A stretch of 64,000 bases of DNA from Falsiroseomonas sp050563525 (GCF_050563525.1 NZ_JBNXUN010000001.1:806001-870000), one strand, 5' to 3'. Counted from the stretch's first letter, positions 17,340 to 26,368 are shown. Numbers and translations are program-made. The notes: generated by a model not told the origin, from the sequence alone.

Positions 17340-18161
17340 ATGGCCGCCGACTCGACCGCCGCTCCGCATGACCCGCACGAAACGCCAGCCCTGCCGCGAC
17401 CGGTCCTGGTGGTGGAAGACGATGCTGCCGTAGCAAATACCGTCTGCATCGCCCTGGCGCGGGATGGCTGGACCACCATCACCGCCCGCACGCTCGCCGA
17501 AGGCCGGGTCCGCCTGCACCGGGACAATCCCCGCCTGGTGATCATCGACCTCGGGTTGCCGGACGGCAACGGCATCGCCTTCGTGCGTGAAGCCGCCGGC
17601 TGCCCGGGCCGCGGCATCATGGTGATCAGCGGCCGGGGCGACGAGGTGGATCGCGTCGTCGGTCTCGAGGTCGGTGCGGACGACTACCTGACCAAGCCCT
17701 TCTCGCTGCGCGAGATGGTGGCGCGCATCCGGGCGCTCAGCCGCCGCCTTGATGCCGTCGTGGCAACGGGGCCGGCGGAGCCGCTGCGAGACCCGGTGCC
17801 GGTGGCCGCGAACGAGCCGCAGGATCCCCCACCGGCAGCGGCGCCGAGCCGCGATCCGTCGGGCTGGACCCTGGAGGGCACGCGCCTGCAGCCGGCACGG
17901 TTCCGGCTGGTCGCGGCGGATGGGACCGAGACCCGGCTGACCGGCGGCGAGGCCGGGCTGCTGGCGCTGCTGCTCGCCTCTCCCGAACATCTCGTCGATC
18001 GCGGCACGATCTCGGAGGCGGTGCTGGGCCGCCGGCTGCTGCCCGAACAGCGTGGCGTCGACCAGTTGACCTCGAACCTGCGTCAGAAGCTTCTCGGCGC
18101 GTCGAGCGGCCGCATCAGTATCGCGGCCCTGCGCGGCAAGGGCTATCGGCTCGTGTGGTGA
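17340..18161 (+). CDS. OmpR/PhoB-family response regulator
   Basis: This 273-residue regulator has a receiver domain (about 21-140) with the acidic pair E26-D27, acceptor D70 in VIIDLGLPDG, and the conserved lysine in DDYLTKPFS. A long alanine/proline-rich linker (about 150-180) joins it to a C-terminal winged helix with TRLTGGEAGLLALLLASP and DQLTSNLRQKL, ending RGKGYRLVW. It binds DNA as a phosphorylated dimer. GGGAG precedes the start. The next gene begins inside its stop codon (GTGA overlap), so the two proteins are made together. Either large hybrid kinase nearby, or the coupled REC-kinase, could be the partner. Confidence 0.92.
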   Translation: MAADSTAAPHDPHETPALPRPVLVVEDDAAVANTVCIALARDGWTTITARTLAEGRVRLHRDNPRLVIIDLGLPDGNGIAFVREAAGCPGRGIMVISGRGDEVDRVVGLEVGADDYLTKPFSLREMVARIRALSRRLDAVVATGPAEPLRDPVPVAANEPQDPPPAAAPSRDPSGWTLEGTRLQPARFRLVAADGTETRLTGGEAGLLALLLASPEHLVDRGTISEAVLGRRLLPEQRGVDQLTSNLRQKLLGASSGRISIAALRGKGYRLVW

Positions 18162-19414
18162 CGAACCACATCACCGCCGGCGCCACGGCGGGTGGGGCCA
18201 GGGCGCTCGGAATCCTGGTGGTCGACGACGAGCGCCTGATCGTGGAGTTGCTGCTGCGGTCGCTGTTGCAGCGCGGCTACCGGGCGCAGGGCGTCGGCAG
18301 CGCCGAGGCCGCGAAGGCCCGCGTCCAGGAGGATCCGGACATCGCCGTGGTGCTCACCGATGTGCGGATGCCCGGCCAGGATGGACTGTCCCTGGCGGAG
18401 GACCTGCTGCGGGAACGGCCGGAGACATCGGCGCTGGAAGTCGTGCTGCTGACCGGGGCCGCCACCACCGATGTCGCCCTGGCCGCGCTGCGGGCGCGCA
18501 GCTTCGACCTGGTGCAGAAGCCGCTGCGGCTGGCCGAGGTGGCGCTGGTGGTCGAGCGCGCCCTGGCGAGCAGCCGGCAGCGCCGGGACGGCGCCAGGCG
18601 CATCGCCGAGGTCGAGGCGCGCATCCAGGCGGCGGAAACCGAGCGCGCGCGCCTGTCCGAGCATCTCGCCGCCTCCGCGGTTCGGCTCGATGATGCGGAG
18701 TCGGCGCTGGCCGCCAGCCGGCGGATGCGCGGTGACCTGCTTGCCGTGATCTCGCACGAGATGCGGACGCCGCTCATCCCCATCCTCGGCTTCTCCGAGA
18801 TCCTGTCGGCGACCTCCGGGCTGCGGCCGGAGGAGGTGCGTGATTTCGGCCGCCTGATCCATGACGGCGCGGAGCGGCTGCTGTGGCTGATCGAGGCGGC
18901 GCTCGACATCGTGGCGCTGGACCACGGGCGCGGGCTCGGCGTGCCGGTGGTGGAGCCCTCGGACCGGCTGCTGGCGCGGGTGGCAGGACGGATGGGACGG
19001 GCGGCGGCGGCCTCGGGCGTCGCGTTGCGGGCGGATACGGCGTCGCAGCACGTCGTGTCGGGCGACCTGCGGCTGCTGGAGAGCGCCCTGGCGAACCTGG
19101 TGGACAACGCCATCAAGGCCTCCGCGCGCGGCACTCCGGTGGAACTGGGCAGCACGGTGGGGGCCTCGGGTGGCACCGTGCTGCTGGTGCAGGACCGTGG
19201 TCCGGGCCTGCCGGACGGCCTGGGCGCCCAGGTCGGAACGCCGTTCCTGCAGGCGGACATGTCGAAGACGCGGGCCTGGCCCGGCGCCGGGTTGGGCCTG
19301 GCGCTGGCCAGCCGCGTCGCTGCCGCGCATGGCGGGCGGCTCGACCTGCGGCCCCGGCCGGGTGGGGGCACCGAGGCGCGGATCGAGCTTCCGGCCCCGG
19401 CCGCCCGGGGCTGA
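18158..19414 (+). CDS. REC-HisKA-HATPase histidine kinase with N-terminal receiver
   Basis: This is a 418-residue soluble protein. An N-terminal receiver (about 18-135, acceptor D68 in LTDVRMPGQDG) comes before a coiled coil (about 145-190), then a HisKA box LAVISHEMRTPLIPILGFSE (H200) and an ATPase domain with NLVDNAIKAS, DRGPGLP and GAGLGLALAS. Placing the receiver first suggests that another kinase controls this one. A GTG at 18158 overlaps the preceding regulator's stop by 4 bp; a second GTG at 18155 is possible. It may act as phosphatase or alternative donor for the coupled OmpR-type regulator. Confidence 0.9.
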   Translation: MTNHITAGATAGGARALGILVVDDERLIVELLLRSLLQRGYRAQGVGSAEAAKARVQEDPDIAVVLTDVRMPGQDGLSLAEDLLRERPETSALEVVLLTGAATTDVALAALRARSFDLVQKPLRLAEVALVVERALASSRQRRDGARRIAEVEARIQAAETERARLSEHLAASAVRLDDAESALAASRRMRGDLLAVISHEMRTPLIPILGFSEILSATSGLRPEEVRDFGRLIHDGAERLLWLIEAALDIVALDHGRGLGVPVVEPSDRLLARVAGRMGRAAAASGVALRADTASQHVVSGDLRLLESALANLVDNAIKASARGTPVELGSTVGASGGTVLLVQDRGPGLPDGLGAQVGTPFLQADMSKTRAWPGAGLGLALASRVAAAHGGRLDLRPRPGGGTEARIELPAPAARG

Positions 19415-19427
19415 GGCCGGCCGCGGT

Positions 19428-19937
19428 TCAGACCCCGGCCTTGGCGCCCTGTGCGCGGAGCTCGGCATAGCGCCGCACCACGGCCTCCTGGTTGGCCTCG
19501 CACCACTGCGCCATCCGCTGTTCCTCGCGCAGCGACAGATCGAGCGGCGCGTGGGCGGCGCTGTGGCCGGCGAGTTCGGCCAGGGTGATGAGCGACTTGT
19601 AAGACGCGATCTCGAAATGCTCGAAGGCGTAATTCGCCAGCGCGTTCTTGAGCACCTCGTCCGGCATCACCGCGTGGCCGATCGCGGCCATGTTGCCCAT
19701 GAAGCCGGTCGCCATGTCCTTCAGCGCGGAGTGCGACGTGCCGAGCCCGGCCAGCAACTCGTCCAGCCGGTCCCGCTGCACCTCGCTTTCCTGGAGGTGG
19801 CGACGCAGCGCCTGCTCCATCTCGGGGTAGTTCTCCAGCCGCTCCACCTGGCGCGACAGGATCTGGATGGCCTGGGTCTCGAGGGCGCGGGCATTGACCA
19901 GCCCGTCGACATAGATCTCGCGGAAGTTCTGCTGCAT
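19428..19937 (-). CDS. DUF892 (YciF-like) ferritin-fold stress protein
   Basis: This 169-residue all-helical protein has the YciE/YciF signature: FREIYVDGLVNARALETQAI, then LRRHLQESEVQRDRLDELL and NYAFEHFEIASYKSLITLAE. The glutamate and histidine residues that bind a di-iron centre in ferritin-like folds recur (ExxH-like in FEHFE). Members are induced by osmotic and general stress, and their biochemical role is not settled. A GGAAC...CGTT element upstream fits control by the alphaproteobacterial EcfG stress sigma factor. The gene sits alone between kinase genes. Confidence 0.85.
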   Translation of the reverse strand: MQQNFREIYVDGLVNARALETQAIQILSRQVERLENYPEMEQALRRHLQESEVQRDRLDELLAGLGTSHSALKDMATGFMGNMAAIGHAVMPDEVLKNALANYAFEHFEIASYKSLITLAELAGHSAAHAPLDLSLREEQRMAQWCEANQEAVVRRYAELRAQGAKAGV

Positions 19938-20012
19938 GGCGTTCTCCGGTCGATGGGGCGCGCCGGAAGGTTCGCGCCCGATGACGGGCCGATGCGGCCC
20001 CGTGGGAGATGC

Positions 20013-20036
20013 AACGCAGCCCTCGCCGGAGGTTCC
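20013..20036 (-). promoter_or_regulatory. Candidate EcfG-type promoter upstream of the DUF892 gene
   Basis: On the minus strand GGAAC (20036-20032) is followed after 15 nt by CGTT (20016-20013), close to the EcfG consensus GGAAC-N16/17-CGTT. It lies about 75 bp before the start of a stress-type gene. The spacer is one base shorter than usual if the C is counted. Confidence 0.4.
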
Positions 20037-20075
20037 TGGCGCCGGCGGAACGCTCGGATGACGAGGCGCGGAGCG

Positions 20076-22259
20076 TTACGCGGGCCCCAGGATGTCGCGG
20101 ACGCGACCGCCGAGGTCGTCCATTTCGAAGGGTTTGGTCAGCAGCGCCATGCCCTGCTCCAGCGCGACGTCACCGATCACCGCGGTTTCGGCATAGCCGG
20201 TGATGAACAGCACCGGCAGCCCGGGGCGCAGATGCCTGGCGGCGTCGGCGAATTGGCGGCCGTTCATCCCGCCGGGCAATCCGACATCGGTGACCAGCAG
20301 ATCGACCGAACCCGCCCGCCGCAGCGCGCCGAGCCCTGCGGCACCGTCCGGGGCCTCGACCACCGCGCAGCCGAGTTCGGCCAGTACCTCCGCCACCAGG
20401 GTTCGGACGGCTTCCTCGTCATCCACCACCAGCACGGTCTTGCCCCGCTGCGTCTTGGCCTCGGCACGCCGTGGCACATCGGCCTCAGCGGCCCGCGCCG
20501 CGCCGCTGTGGCGCGGCAGGAACAGCGTGGCGGTAGTGCCCTGGCCAGGTGCCGAGACGATGCGCACCTGGCCGCCCGACTGTCGCACGAAGCCGTAGAT
20601 CATGGACAGGCCGAGCCCGGTGCCCTTGCCCTGCGGCTTGGTGGTGAAGAACGGGTCGAAGGCGCGCTTCACCACCTCCGGCGTCATGCCCGCACCGGTA
20701 TCGGTGACGCTGACGCGGACGTATTCGCCCGGTGCCAGGTCCTGTTCCGCCGCCATCGTCCGGTCGAGCCGCGCATTGGCGGTGGCGATGCTCAGGCGGC
20801 CGCCATCCGGCATGGCGTCGCGGGCATTGATGCACAGGTTGAGCAGCGCGTTCTCCAGCTGGTTCCGGTCCACCATGGTGGTCCAGGCACCCGGCTCCGG
20901 CCGCACCTCGACCCGGGCGGCAGGGCCGACGGTGCGGCGGATCATGTCCTCCATCCCCAGGATCAGCCGGTTCGGATCGGTGGGCTGCGGGTCGAGCGTC
21001 TGGCGGCGGGAGAAGGCCAGCAGGCGGTGCGTCAGCGCGGCGGCGCGGGAGGCGGCGGTCTGCGCCGCGGCAACATAGCGGCCGAGTTCGTCGAAGCGGC
21101 CCTGCAGGCGGCGCTTCTCCAGGAAGGACAGGCTGCCGATGATGGCCGTGAGCAGGTTGTTGAAGTCGTGCGCGATGCCGCCGGTCAGCTGGCCGACCGC
21201 CTCCATTTTCTGCGACTGACGCAGCTTTTCCTCTGCCGCCGCGCGCTCCTCCTGCTCGCGTTGCAGCGCCGCGGTGCGTTCCGCGACACGCTGCTCCAGC
21301 GCCTCGTTCGCCGCCTGCAACTGGGTCTCAAGGCGCTTGCGGTCCTCGATGTCCTCCATCGTGCCATACCAGGCGATGGGCCGGCCCTTCGGATCACCCG
21401 CGGGACGGCGCGGAAAGGCGCGGGCGCGCAGCCAGCGCCAGCTGCCGTCTGCGGTGCAGATCCGGGCCTCGACATCGAAGGGCGTGCCCTCCGCCACCGC
21501 CTGCGCCCAGGCGGCCTCCATGCGGGGGCGGTCCTGCGGATGCGCGGCGCCGGCCCAGCCGCGTGCTACCGCGTCCTGCTGCGGCAGGCCGGTCAGGTCC
21601 AGCCAGCGCGGGCTGAAGCCGGTGACGGTGCCAGAGGCATCTGCGGTCCAGGGGATCTGCGGGTTCAACTCGACGGAGGCGCGGTGATGATCCTCGCTTT
21701 CGCGCAGCGCGGCCTCGGCGCGCCGGCCCTCGGCGGCGATCCGCAGGCGGTTGACCGCAGCGGCCAGCAGATTGGCGTAGCTGCGCAGGAAGCTGATCTC
21801 GTGGTCGTCGAAGTTGCGCGGATGCCGGCTGTCGACCTGCAGGATGCCGTAGGGCGGGTGATTCTCCGTGCCCAGGATCACGACATTCACCAGCGCGCGC
21901 ACACCGGCGTCGCGGATGAATTCCGGGTAGGTGAAGCGCTCCTCCGTCTCGATATCCGGCGACATGGCCGGATCCCCGGTATCGAGCGCATAGCCTTCGG
22001 AGGAGCCGGCATGCGCCTGCACCCGGACCTCGCCCACCACGCCGGGTGGCCAGCCGATGCCGGCCCGAACCAGCAGGGTGCGGCCGTCCGCCTGCAACTC
22101 CATGACCTTGGCGAGATCGGCCCCGAGCGCGGAGCGGACCAGCGTGCAGGCTTCCTGAAGGATCTCCTGCAACTGGTCCAGCCGTAGCGCGCGCTCGCCG
22201 AATTTGGCGAGTGCCTCCTGCTGGCGCTGAAGCTCGCCCTCTCGTTCAGATGTGTTCAT
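20076..22259 (-). CDS. GAF-PAS hybrid histidine kinase/response regulator
   Basis: This is a 727-residue soluble hybrid kinase. A GAF domain (about 20-175) with YGILQVDSRHPRNF is followed by a PAS domain with PAC motif (about 185-315; WLRARAFPRRPAGDPKGRPI) and a coiled coil. Then come the HisKA box GQLTGGIAHDFNNLLTAIIG (H364), an ATPase domain with NLCINARDAMPDGG and GTGLGLSMIYGFVRQSGG, and a C-terminal receiver with LLVTDVGLPGG. It resembles the bacteriophytochrome-associated hybrid kinases of Rhizobiales and Acetobacteraceae but lacks a phytochrome module. The ATG at 22259 is chosen; 22280 is possible. No output regulator adjoins it on this strand. Confidence 0.9.
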   Translation of the reverse strand: MNTSEREGELQRQQEALAKFGERALRLDQLQEILQEACTLVRSALGADLAKVMELQADGRTLLVRAGIGWPPGVVGEVRVQAHAGSSEGYALDTGDPAMSPDIETEERFTYPEFIRDAGVRALVNVVILGTENHPPYGILQVDSRHPRNFDDHEISFLRSYANLLAAAVNRLRIAAEGRRAEAALRESEDHHRASVELNPQIPWTADASGTVTGFSPRWLDLTGLPQQDAVARGWAGAAHPQDRPRMEAAWAQAVAEGTPFDVEARICTADGSWRWLRARAFPRRPAGDPKGRPIAWYGTMEDIEDRKRLETQLQAANEALEQRVAERTAALQREQEERAAAEEKLRQSQKMEAVGQLTGGIAHDFNNLLTAIIGSLSFLEKRRLQGRFDELGRYVAAAQTAASRAAALTHRLLAFSRRQTLDPQPTDPNRLILGMEDMIRRTVGPAARVEVRPEPGAWTTMVDRNQLENALLNLCINARDAMPDGGRLSIATANARLDRTMAAEQDLAPGEYVRVSVTDTGAGMTPEVVKRAFDPFFTTKPQGKGTGLGLSMIYGFVRQSGGQVRIVSAPGQGTTATLFLPRHSGAARAAEADVPRRAEAKTQRGKTVLVVDDEEAVRTLVAEVLAELGCAVVEAPDGAAGLGALRRAGSVDLLVTDVGLPGGMNGRQFADAARHLRPGLPVLFITGYAETAVIGDVALEQGMALLTKPFEMDDLGGRVRDILGPA

Positions 22260-22523
22260 CCGCCCGACCTGTGTTCGCACGCAGGTGCCACGTCGGGACG
22301 CGGCAGGACCCTGCGGTGGGGTCTAACCCCGTTGCCATCCTTGCGGCAAAAACAATCGAGGCCGGGGCGGGTTTCGCGCGACGGCGAATAATCACGCGGG
22401 CGAACCTTTTGCGGCGCGACCGGCGGCGGCGCGCGCAGGGCCGGCGCGGCAGCATCCGCAGCGCTTCGGAGCGTGTATGTGCTGCCGTGCGGCCCTGGCG
22501 GGGCCTGGAGTCGGAGACGCGAG

Positions 22524-23396
22524 ATGACGAGCTGGGACCACCACCCCTCCCTGCTGGCCGGGCTGATCGGCAGCGGCATCCAGGCCTCCCGCACGCCTGC
22601 GATGCAGGAACGGGAGGGGGCGGCGCAGGGGCTGCGGCTGGTCTATCGGCTGATCGACCTGGACCGGCTGGGGCTGGGCCCGGATGCGCTGGAGGACCTC
22701 CTTAAGGCGGCGGAATGGATGGGCTTCGCCGGGCTCAACATCACCTACCCCTGCAAGCAGGCGGTGGTGCCGCTGCTGCACGATCTTTCGCCGGATGCGC
22801 GCGCGCTGGGCGCAGTGAATACGGTGGTGCTGCGGGGTGGCCGGCGCATCGGCCACAACACGGATTGCACCGGCTTCGCGGAAGGCTTCCGGCGCGGGTT
22901 GCCGGGGGTGGCGCGGGCGAGAGTGGTGCAGCTGGGGGCCGGCGGCGCCGGGGCGGCGGTGGCGCATGCGCTGCTGGCGGAGGGGACCGGGCTGCTGACG
23001 GTGGCCGATACCGACCCGGCGCGGGCGGAGGCGCTGGCGGCGGGGTTGCAGGCGCGCTTCGGCAGCGACCGCGCCACGGCCTGCACCGACCTTGCCGCCG
23101 CGGTGGCGGCCGCCGATGGCCTGGTGAACTGCACGCCGGTCGGCATGGCGAAGCTGCCAGGACTGCCGCTGCCGGCGGCGTTGCTGCGGGCCGAGCTGTG
23201 GGTGGCGGAGATCGTCTATTTCCCGCTGGAGACGGAGCTGTTGCGCACCGCCCGGGCATTGGGCTGCCGCACGCTGGATGGCGGCGGCATGGCGGTGTTT
23301 CAGGCCGCCGGCGCCTTCCGGCTGTTCACCGGCCTGGCGCCGGATCCGGACCGGATGCTGCGGCACTTTGCGGAGATGGCGGCGGCACCGGGTTAG
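22524..23396 (+). CDS. Shikimate/quinate dehydrogenase
   Basis: This 290-residue AroE-family protein catalyses NAD(P)-linked interconversion of 3-dehydroshikimate and shikimate, or of 3-dehydroquinate and quinate. The catalytic lysine K78 (NITYPCKQAVVPLL) and D114 (IGHNTDCTGF) are present, with the nucleotide loop LGAGGAGAAVAHALL. The N-terminal SGIQASRTPAMQEREGAAQG is unlike biosynthetic AroE (HSxSP) and more like the catabolic QsuD-type quinate/shikimate dehydrogenases. The ATG at 22524 has GGAG upstream. No other aro gene is near. It converges on, and overlaps by 3 bp, the MocR gene. Confidence 0.85.
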   Translation: MTSWDHHPSLLAGLIGSGIQASRTPAMQEREGAAQGLRLVYRLIDLDRLGLGPDALEDLLKAAEWMGFAGLNITYPCKQAVVPLLHDLSPDARALGAVNTVVLRGGRRIGHNTDCTGFAEGFRRGLPGVARARVVQLGAGGAGAAVAHALLAEGTGLLTVADTDPARAEALAAGLQARFGSDRATACTDLAAAVAAADGLVNCTPVGMAKLPGLPLPAALLRAELWVAEIVYFPLETELLRTARALGCRTLDGGGMAVFQAAGAFRLFTGLAPDPDRMLRHFAEMAAAPG

Positions 23397-24841
23397 GCCG
23401 CGGCGGCGCTGTCCTGCAGCAGGGCGAGCAGGCGCTGATCGTTGCTGCGGGCGACGTTGAAGCGCAGGCGGTCGCTCGGCTGGCGGCCGGGACGGAACAA
23501 CTCGCCGCGCGCCAGCAGCACGCCGCGGCGCCAGGCTTCCTCGGCCAGGCGCCCGGCCTGCCAGGCGGCCGGCAGGCGTGCCCAGATGAACAGGCCGGTG
23601 GCGCTGGCATCGCCGATCTCCATCCCCAGCGCGGCGAGGTGTTGCGCCACGGCGCCACGGGCGGCGGCCAGCCTGGGGCGCAGGCGGTCGAGGTGGCGGC
23701 GGTACTGACCGCCGGCCAGCATTTCCAGGATCAGCAGTTCATCGACGGAGGAGCCGGTGAGCACCGACAGTGCCTTGGTTTCCAACAGCGCCGCCATCCG
23801 GGCGCGGGAGGTGGCGAGGTAGCCGACCCGCGCGCCGGGCCCGAGCGTCTTGGTATAGCCGCCGACATAGACCACCTGATCCCCACCGCCGAGTTGCACC
23901 AGCCGCACCGGGCTGCCGGGATGCAGGTCGCCATAGGCGTCATCCTCGACCAGCAGCAGCCCGTGCCGTTCGGCGATGCCGAGCAGCCGGTGCAGGTTGG
24001 CGGGAGTCGCGGTCCAGCCGGTCGGGTTGTGCAGCACGGACTGCACGAAGAACAGCTTCGGGCGTTGCTGGCGGCAGGCGGCCTCCACGGCGTCCAGGTC
24101 CGGCCCCTCGGGGTGGCGCGGGACGGGCAGGATGCGGACGCCGTGGCGTTCCAGCATCGGGAACAGCAGGAAGTAGCCGGGATCCTCGACCAGGACCGTG
24201 TCGCCTGGGCGCAGCCAGGTCTGGATCACCAGGGCCAGCCCGTGCGAGGAGCCGAAGGTGGTCAGCACGCCATCCAGGCCGATGGCGATGCCCTGTGCCG
24301 CCAGCCGGGAGGCGACCTGGTCGCGCAGCGCCTCGATCCCCTGCGGCGGGGCGGCATGTGGCAGGGTCTCGGCCAGGCGGCGCTGGAAGCGCGCCAGCAC
24401 CGGGCCGGTCCAGGCGTCCCGCACCCACTCAAGCGGCAGGTAGCCATTGCCGGGGGACAGCGCGGTGCCCTGGGCATCGATCGCAGCCTGGGCGAGACCC
24501 AGCGGGTCCGCGGTGTCGGGCTCCGGCAGCGCGACGACGTCCTGCCGCAAGGTGGGCAGGCCGGCGAAGACGCCGGAGCCGGGCTGTGCCACGACCAGGC
24601 CGCCGGCGGCCAGCCGGTCATAGGCCTCCACCACCGAATGCAGGCTGACGCCGAGCCGGCGCGCGAGGCCGCGGATGGAGGGAAGCCGGGCCCCAGGCGC
24701 GACCTCCCCCTGCCGGATCGCTGTGGCGAAGCGCGTCGCGATCTGGTCCGCGACGGAGGCGGCGCCGCCACGCTCGACCGTGAAGACGAGGCTGGTTCCG
24801 GGGATGCGGGACGCGGGCGGCGGTTCGGGGGAAGGCTGCAT
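23393..24841 (-). CDS. MocR-type regulator (GntR HTH fused to class I aminotransferase fold)
   Basis: In this 482-residue protein, the N-terminal GntR winged helix (about 20-95; GARLPSIRGLARRLGVSLHS) is followed by a type I PLP fold. HNPTG (271-275), DDAYGD near 300 and the Schiff-base lysine K331 in GYTKTLGPGARVGYL are intact, so PLP should bind. MocR proteins use PLP and an amine as effector rather than catalysing transamination, and commonly act on a divergent gene. The divergent neighbour is a 2-oxoglutarate oxygenase, a plausible target. The stop codon overlaps that of the convergent dehydrogenase. Confidence 0.9.
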   Translation of the reverse strand: MQPSPEPPPASRIPGTSLVFTVERGGAASVADQIATRFATAIRQGEVAPGARLPSIRGLARRLGVSLHSVVEAYDRLAAGGLVVAQPGSGVFAGLPTLRQDVVALPEPDTADPLGLAQAAIDAQGTALSPGNGYLPLEWVRDAWTGPVLARFQRRLAETLPHAAPPQGIEALRDQVASRLAAQGIAIGLDGVLTTFGSSHGLALVIQTWLRPGDTVLVEDPGYFLLFPMLERHGVRILPVPRHPEGPDLDAVEAACRQQRPKLFFVQSVLHNPTGWTATPANLHRLLGIAERHGLLLVEDDAYGDLHPGSPVRLVQLGGGDQVVYVGGYTKTLGPGARVGYLATSRARMAALLETKALSVLTGSSVDELLILEMLAGGQYRRHLDRLRPRLAAARGAVAQHLAALGMEIGDASATGLFIWARLPAAWQAGRLAEEAWRRGVLLARGELFRPGRQPSDRLRFNVARSNDQRLLALLQDSAAAA

Positions 24842-24990
24842 GTCCGGCCAAGGTCGCGCCGCACCGTCACGGCCGCAAGATGCAACTGTATCGGCGCGCA
24901 GGCCAAACAGTTCGCTGTCATCCCGCTGTCACCGTACCGGGACGCCGCAGTGCCACGCGCCGATGCTGGGCTCAGGCGGAGGCAACGGTG

Positions 24991-25680
24991 ATGGATGCGG
25001 CGCGGGACAGGCTGGCGGCAATCCGGGCGGAGGTGGCGCGGCAGGGCCACGCCCTGCTCGACGCCGGGCCGGTAGCCCCCGGCTTCGCCGCGAGCTTCGA
25101 GGACTTGGCGCTGGATGCGCATATGGGCGATGGCGGCCGCTACCGTCTGCGCCGGCACGCCACCTTTGCCGCGGCACCGGGCAAGGCCGGCATCGCGCGC
25201 CAGCCGCACCGGCCGCACCGTCAGGCGCTGGCGCATAACCGGCTGAATGGCGACGTGGATCGGTGGTTCGAACCGGTTTTGCCGGAGGTGGAGCCGGCGC
25301 TGGCGCCCCTCCTCGCCTTCTGCAGGGACCTGGCGGATGGCCTGCAATCGGCGCCCGCTTCCTGGGACATCGAGGTGCACCAGTTCCGCATCCTCGGCCA
25401 GCCCGGCACGCCGGGGCTGCCGACGCCGGAGGGGGTGCACCGGGATGGAGTGGATCTGGTGTTCATCATGCTGGTCGGCCGCCGCAACGTATCGGGCGGG
25501 CGGACGCTGATCCAGGACGCGGAAGGCCGCGCGCTGGCCGAGGTGGAGTTGGCGGAACCCGGCCAGGCGATGGTGCTGGACGACCACCGCATCCGGCACG
25601 GCGTCACGCCCATCGCTCCGCTTGAGGCCGGTGTGCCGGCGACGCGGGATGTGCTGGTGGTGACGCTCCGGCGGGCCTGA
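24991..25680 (+). CDS. 2OG-Fe(II) dioxygenase of the amino-acid hydroxylase type (PF10014-like)
   Basis: In this 229-residue protein, EGVHRDGVDLVFIMLVGR carries the iron-binding H150 and D152. DDHRIRHGVTPI carries the distal H203, and R219 in ATRDVLVV is placed to hold 2-oxoglutarate. VSGGRTLIQDAEG between them is typical of the family that includes L-isoleucine 4-hydroxylase (IDO). GGAGG lies 8 nt before the ATG at 24991, which fixes the start. It diverges from the MocR regulator, and a PLP/amino-acid-responsive regulator beside an amino-acid hydroxylase makes sense. The amino acid substrate is not predictable. Confidence 0.82.
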   Translation: MDAARDRLAAIRAEVARQGHALLDAGPVAPGFAASFEDLALDAHMGDGGRYRLRRHATFAAAPGKAGIARQPHRPHRQALAHNRLNGDVDRWFEPVLPEVEPALAPLLAFCRDLADGLQSAPASWDIEVHQFRILGQPGTPGLPTPEGVHRDGVDLVFIMLVGRRNVSGGRTLIQDAEGRALAEVELAEPGQAMVLDDHRIRHGVTPIAPLEAGVPATRDVLVVTLRRA

Positions 25681-25983
25681 CTACATGCCGAGGGCGCGGC
25701 GGTAGAGGTCGAGCAGGGTCTCCTGCTCCTCCACCTCGGCCGGTTCCTTCTTGCGGAGCGAGATGATCGCGCGGATCACCTTGACGTCGAACCCGGCCGA
25801 CTTGGCCTCCGAGAAGATGTCCTTGATGTCGCCGGCGAGCGCCTTGCGCTCCTCCTCCAGCCGCTCCACCCGCTCGATGATCGACCGCAGACGGTCGACG
25901 GCGATGCCGCCGACCTCGGGGTCCGGGTCCTTCTCCTGGCGGTCGCGGCTGGCCTTGGCCTCCTGTTCGTCCAAATCACTCAT
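25681..25983 (-). CDS. gapR: GapR-like nucleoid-associated protein (DUF2312)
   Basis: This 100-residue protein is nearly confined to Alphaproteobacteria. VDRLRSIIERVERLEEERKA forms the N-terminal coiled coil, and GDIKDIFSEAKSAGFDVKVI, followed by RAIISLRKK, is the conserved basic core. In Caulobacter GapR clamps overtwisted DNA and stimulates topoisomerases. GGAGG stands before the ATG. About ten extra acidic residues precede the conserved core compared with the Caulobacter protein. The 3' end abuts the oxygenase gene without a gap. Confidence 0.9.
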   Translation of the reverse strand: MSDLDEQEAKASRDRQEKDPDPEVGGIAVDRLRSIIERVERLEEERKALAGDIKDIFSEAKSAGFDVKVIRAIISLRKKEPAEVEEQETLLDLYRRALGM

Positions 25984-26062
25984 CCGAGGCCTCCAGGCAG
26001 TATGGGGAGGCGCGGCGTATAGCGGCGGTCTGGCAGGCAGGCAAACCGGGCCAGTGCCCGGA

Positions 26063-26368
26063 TCAGTGTCCCGGATTGGTCGCGGCAAACTTCGCCTTCT
26101 GCTCGGCCGAGGCCTCCTTCTGGTGCAGCGCCTGCCAGTCCTTGTAGGGCATGCCGTAGACGATCTCCCGCGCCTCCGGGTCCGTGATCTTGGTGCCGCG
26201 CGCGTCGGCTTCCTCGCGGTACCAGCGCGAGAGGCAGTTCCGGCAGAAGCCGGCCAGGTTCATCATGTCGATATTCTGCACGTCGCTGCGATCGCGCAGG
26301 TGCTGCACCAGGCGGCGAAAGGCGGCGGCTTCGAGTTCCGTCCGGGTGGCGGCGTCGATCTCGGGCAT
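26063..26368 (-). CDS. DUF1244 family protein
   Basis: This conserved proteobacterial protein has 101 residues. The core NIDMMNLAGFCRNCLSRWY carries the invariant CxxC pair, followed by EEADARGTKITDPEAREIVYG and MPYKDWQALHQ. The structure of a homologue is a small helical fold; no function is established, though the cysteines suggest metal binding. GGAG precedes the ATG. It lies 79 bp upstream of gapR on the same strand and 80 bp from the divergent glycerate kinase gene. Confidence 0.88.
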   Translation of the reverse strand: MPEIDAATRTELEAAAFRRLVQHLRDRSDVQNIDMMNLAGFCRNCLSRWYREEADARGTKITDPEAREIVYGMPYKDWQALHQKEASAEQKAKFAATNPGH

